A stretch of DNA of 6,534 bases. Source: an uncultured Synergistales bacterium. Its GTDB lineage: Bacteria; Synergistota; Synergistia; Synergistales; Aminobacteriaceae. Below the pieces are notes generated by a model, which made no database searches, was not told where the DNA came from, and saw only the letters and a program-made list of their open reading frames with translations. Location: the NCBI GenBank assembly GCA_905233335.1, contig CAJOED010000127.1, forward strand, positions 1 to 6,534, read 5' to 3'. Position 1 is the stretch's first letter. Each line of letters opens with the position of its first letter. Position numbers and translations under genes: made by a program. Below, piece after piece: positions 5,212 through 6,534 of this stretch.

Positions 5212-6519
5212 ATGGTATTCTCGTCAGGAGTGTTCATGTTCTTGTTTCTGCCTGCACTGCTCATTCTCTATTACTCACTCACAAAATCCCGGACACAACG
5301 CAACTATATCTTACTCCTTGCAAGCCTGGCTTTTTACTCGTGGGGTGAACCTGTTTTTGTGTTCGTGATGATTTTCTCCGTGTTCGTGAACTGGCTCATA
5401 GCGTTGATGATGACTTCCCGCAAAAAATTCTGGCTCGTCGTTGCTGTAACGTTTGATGTCGCTCTCTTGGGAGTGTTCAAATATGCAGGTTTTGTTACGG
5501 GCGGAAGGGTAATTATCAGGCTTCCCATCGGTATATCGTTTTTCACGTTCCAGATGATGAGCTACGTTTTTGATGTCTATTACGGGACAGCAGAGCCTCA
5601 AAGAAATTTTCTCAATGCCGCGCTGTATATCTCATTTTTCCCGCAGTTAATCGCCGGTCCTATAGTCCGCTACAACCAGATAGCTCACGAGATAACGAAC
5701 AGGACAGAGAGTTATGATGATTTTTCGGAGGGCGTGAGGAGGTTCATTTACGGCTTGGGAAAAAAGATACTGCTCGCTAATTTCACCGCACAGATTGCAG
5801 ACAACGTTTTCGGCTACATGATAGCTCCTTCCGTGTTAATGTCATGGCTCGGAGCTGTAGCTTACACCCTGCAGATATACTTTGACTTTTCCGGCTACAG
5901 TGATATGGCAGTCGGGCTTGGCCTGATGTTCGGCTTTCACTTTGAGGAGAACTTCCGCTACCCATACACCGCAAAAAGTATTTCGGAGTTCTGGCGGCGT
6001 TGGCACATATCATTATCGTCATGGTTCCGGGACTACGTGTATATTCCGATGGGAGGAAATCGCGTCTCACGTCCACGCTGGGTGCTGAATGTCTTTGTCG
6101 TATGGCTCTTGACGGGCATATGGCACGGCGCAAACTGGACGTTCATACTGTGGGGTCTGCTGTATTTCGTGCTTCTTGCGTTCGAGAAATTCACCGGCAA
6201 AAGCTCGCGGGCATTCACTCTCCTGATGATAATACTTGCGTGGGTGATATTCAGGTCAGATAGCGTCAGTGCGGGCATGAGCTACATAGCGTCAATGTTC
6301 GGCCTTAATGGCAATGCGTTCTGTGATGCGGCGTTCGTAGAGTACGTTTGCGGGTCATGGGTCGTGGTGTGCGCAGCGGTCGTCGGGTGTCTGCCGGTCG
6401 TGAAGATTTTGCGCAGGAGTAAGGCGGCGGAGGGACTATGGCTGTGTGCTGTGCTTGGCCTGTCGTTGATTGAGATTGTAGCGTCGAGCTATAACCCGTT
6501 CATATATTTCAACTTTTAG
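5212..6519 (+). CDS. MBOAT-family O-acyltransferase (AlgI/DltB-like)
   Basis: The product is 435 residues, with about ten or more hydrophobic membrane spans from residue 5 to 425. The AlgI-group signatures are clear: FFPQLIAGPIVRY (142-154), YFDFSGYSDMAVGLGLMFG (223-241), FRYPYTAKSISEFWRRWHIS (248-267), FRDYVYIPMGGNR (272-284) and LTGIWHGANWTFILWGLLY (300-318). His305 of GIWHGA is the invariant MBOAT histidine and His265 the second conserved one. Members of this family pass acyl groups, usually acetyl, across the inner membrane to modify exopolysaccharide, peptidoglycan or teichoic acid, working with an SGNH-fold or AlgJ/AlgX-type partner. The ending NPFIYFNF is the usual family C-terminus, so the gene is complete, though shorter than AlgI (about 520). 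It is driven by the strong promoter at 5103-5131. A possible next gene starts 11 nt after the stop, which fits an O-acetylation operon. The polysaccharide substrate is unknown. Confidence 0.95.
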   Translation: MVFSSGVFMFLFLPALLILYYSLTKSRTQRNYILLLASLAFYSWGEPVFVFVMIFSVFVNWLIALMMTSRKKFWLVVAVTFDVALLGVFKYAGFVTGGRVIIRLPIGISFFTFQMMSYVFDVYYGTAEPQRNFLNAALYISFFPQLIAGPIVRYNQIAHEITNRTESYDDFSEGVRRFIYGLGKKILLANFTAQIADNVFGYMIAPSVLMSWLGAVAYTLQIYFDFSGYSDMAVGLGLMFGFHFEENFRYPYTAKSISEFWRRWHISLSSWFRDYVYIPMGGNRVSRPRWVLNVFVVWLLTGIWHGANWTFILWGLLYFVLLAFEKFTGKSSRAFTLLMIILAWVIFRSDSVSAGMSYIASMFGLNGNAFCDAAFVEYVCGSWVVVCAAVVGCLPVVKILRRSKAAEGLWLCAVLGLSLIEIVASSYNPFIYFNF

Positions 6520-6530
6520 GGAGTGAGAGC

Positions 6531-6534
6531 ATGA
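6531..6534 (+). CDS. Possible start of the next gene (only first codon visible)
   Basis: GGGAG (6519-6523) lies 7 nt before ATG at 6531, 11 nt after the stop of the acyltransferase. The spacing is what a co-transcribed gene would show. In related loci this position usually holds the SGNH-hydrolase or AlgJ-like partner, but only four bases are visible, so the product cannot be read. Confidence 0.45.

Overview
This is a bacterial window with a GC content near the middle of the range. Its protein-coding genes are closely packed and most have strong GGAGG-type ribosome binding sites. It holds a leftward gene cluster (minus strand, about 4966 down to 1, running off the left edge) and a rightward gene (5212-6519). 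A 245-bp AT-rich divergent intergenic region separates them. The MBOAT O-acyltransferase and the signal-peptide-bearing proteins suggest a bacterium with an elaborate envelope. A Gram-negative-type anaerobe such as a member of Synergistota or Negativicutes is my guess, but nothing in the sequence proves a phylum. I see no rRNA, tRNA, CRISPR array, transposase or integrase.

Leftward cluster, in transcription order. (1) A secreted protein with Ig-like beta-sandwich domains followed by TPR-like repeats now lies in two reading frames, 4966-4382 and 4437-3118. The second Ig-like domain continues across a +1 frame change near 4520, so I read these as one broken (or frameshifted) gene that would encode about 615 residues. 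(2) A GTG-started ParA/Soj-type ATPase (3121-1817) overlaps the stop of the first gene by 4 bp. It carries a Glu/Pro/Ala-rich linker and an unrecognised C-terminal domain. (3) After a 69-bp gap containing a GC-rich hairpin comes an orphan periplasmic solute-binding protein of the amino-acid type (1747-929). (4) A second, distinct ParA-like ATPase (913 to the left edge) has its ribosome binding site adjoining the stop of the binding protein. No ParB, permease or transporter ATPase is visible.

Rightward unit. An AlgI/DltB-like MBOAT acyltransferase (5212-6519) is preceded by a perfect-consensus sigma-70 promoter (TTGACA, 17 bp, TATAAT). A run of about four and a half 7-bp tandem repeats starts at the last base of the -10 box. 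A ribosome binding site and ATG at the extreme right edge (6531) suggest a co-transcribed partner gene, as is usual for polysaccharide O-acetylation operons.

Most notable points: the split Ig-TPR gene, the heptamer repeat sitting on a consensus promoter, and the ParA/binding-protein/ParA cluster coupled to a secreted TPR protein. A functional link among these genes is inference from spacing only.
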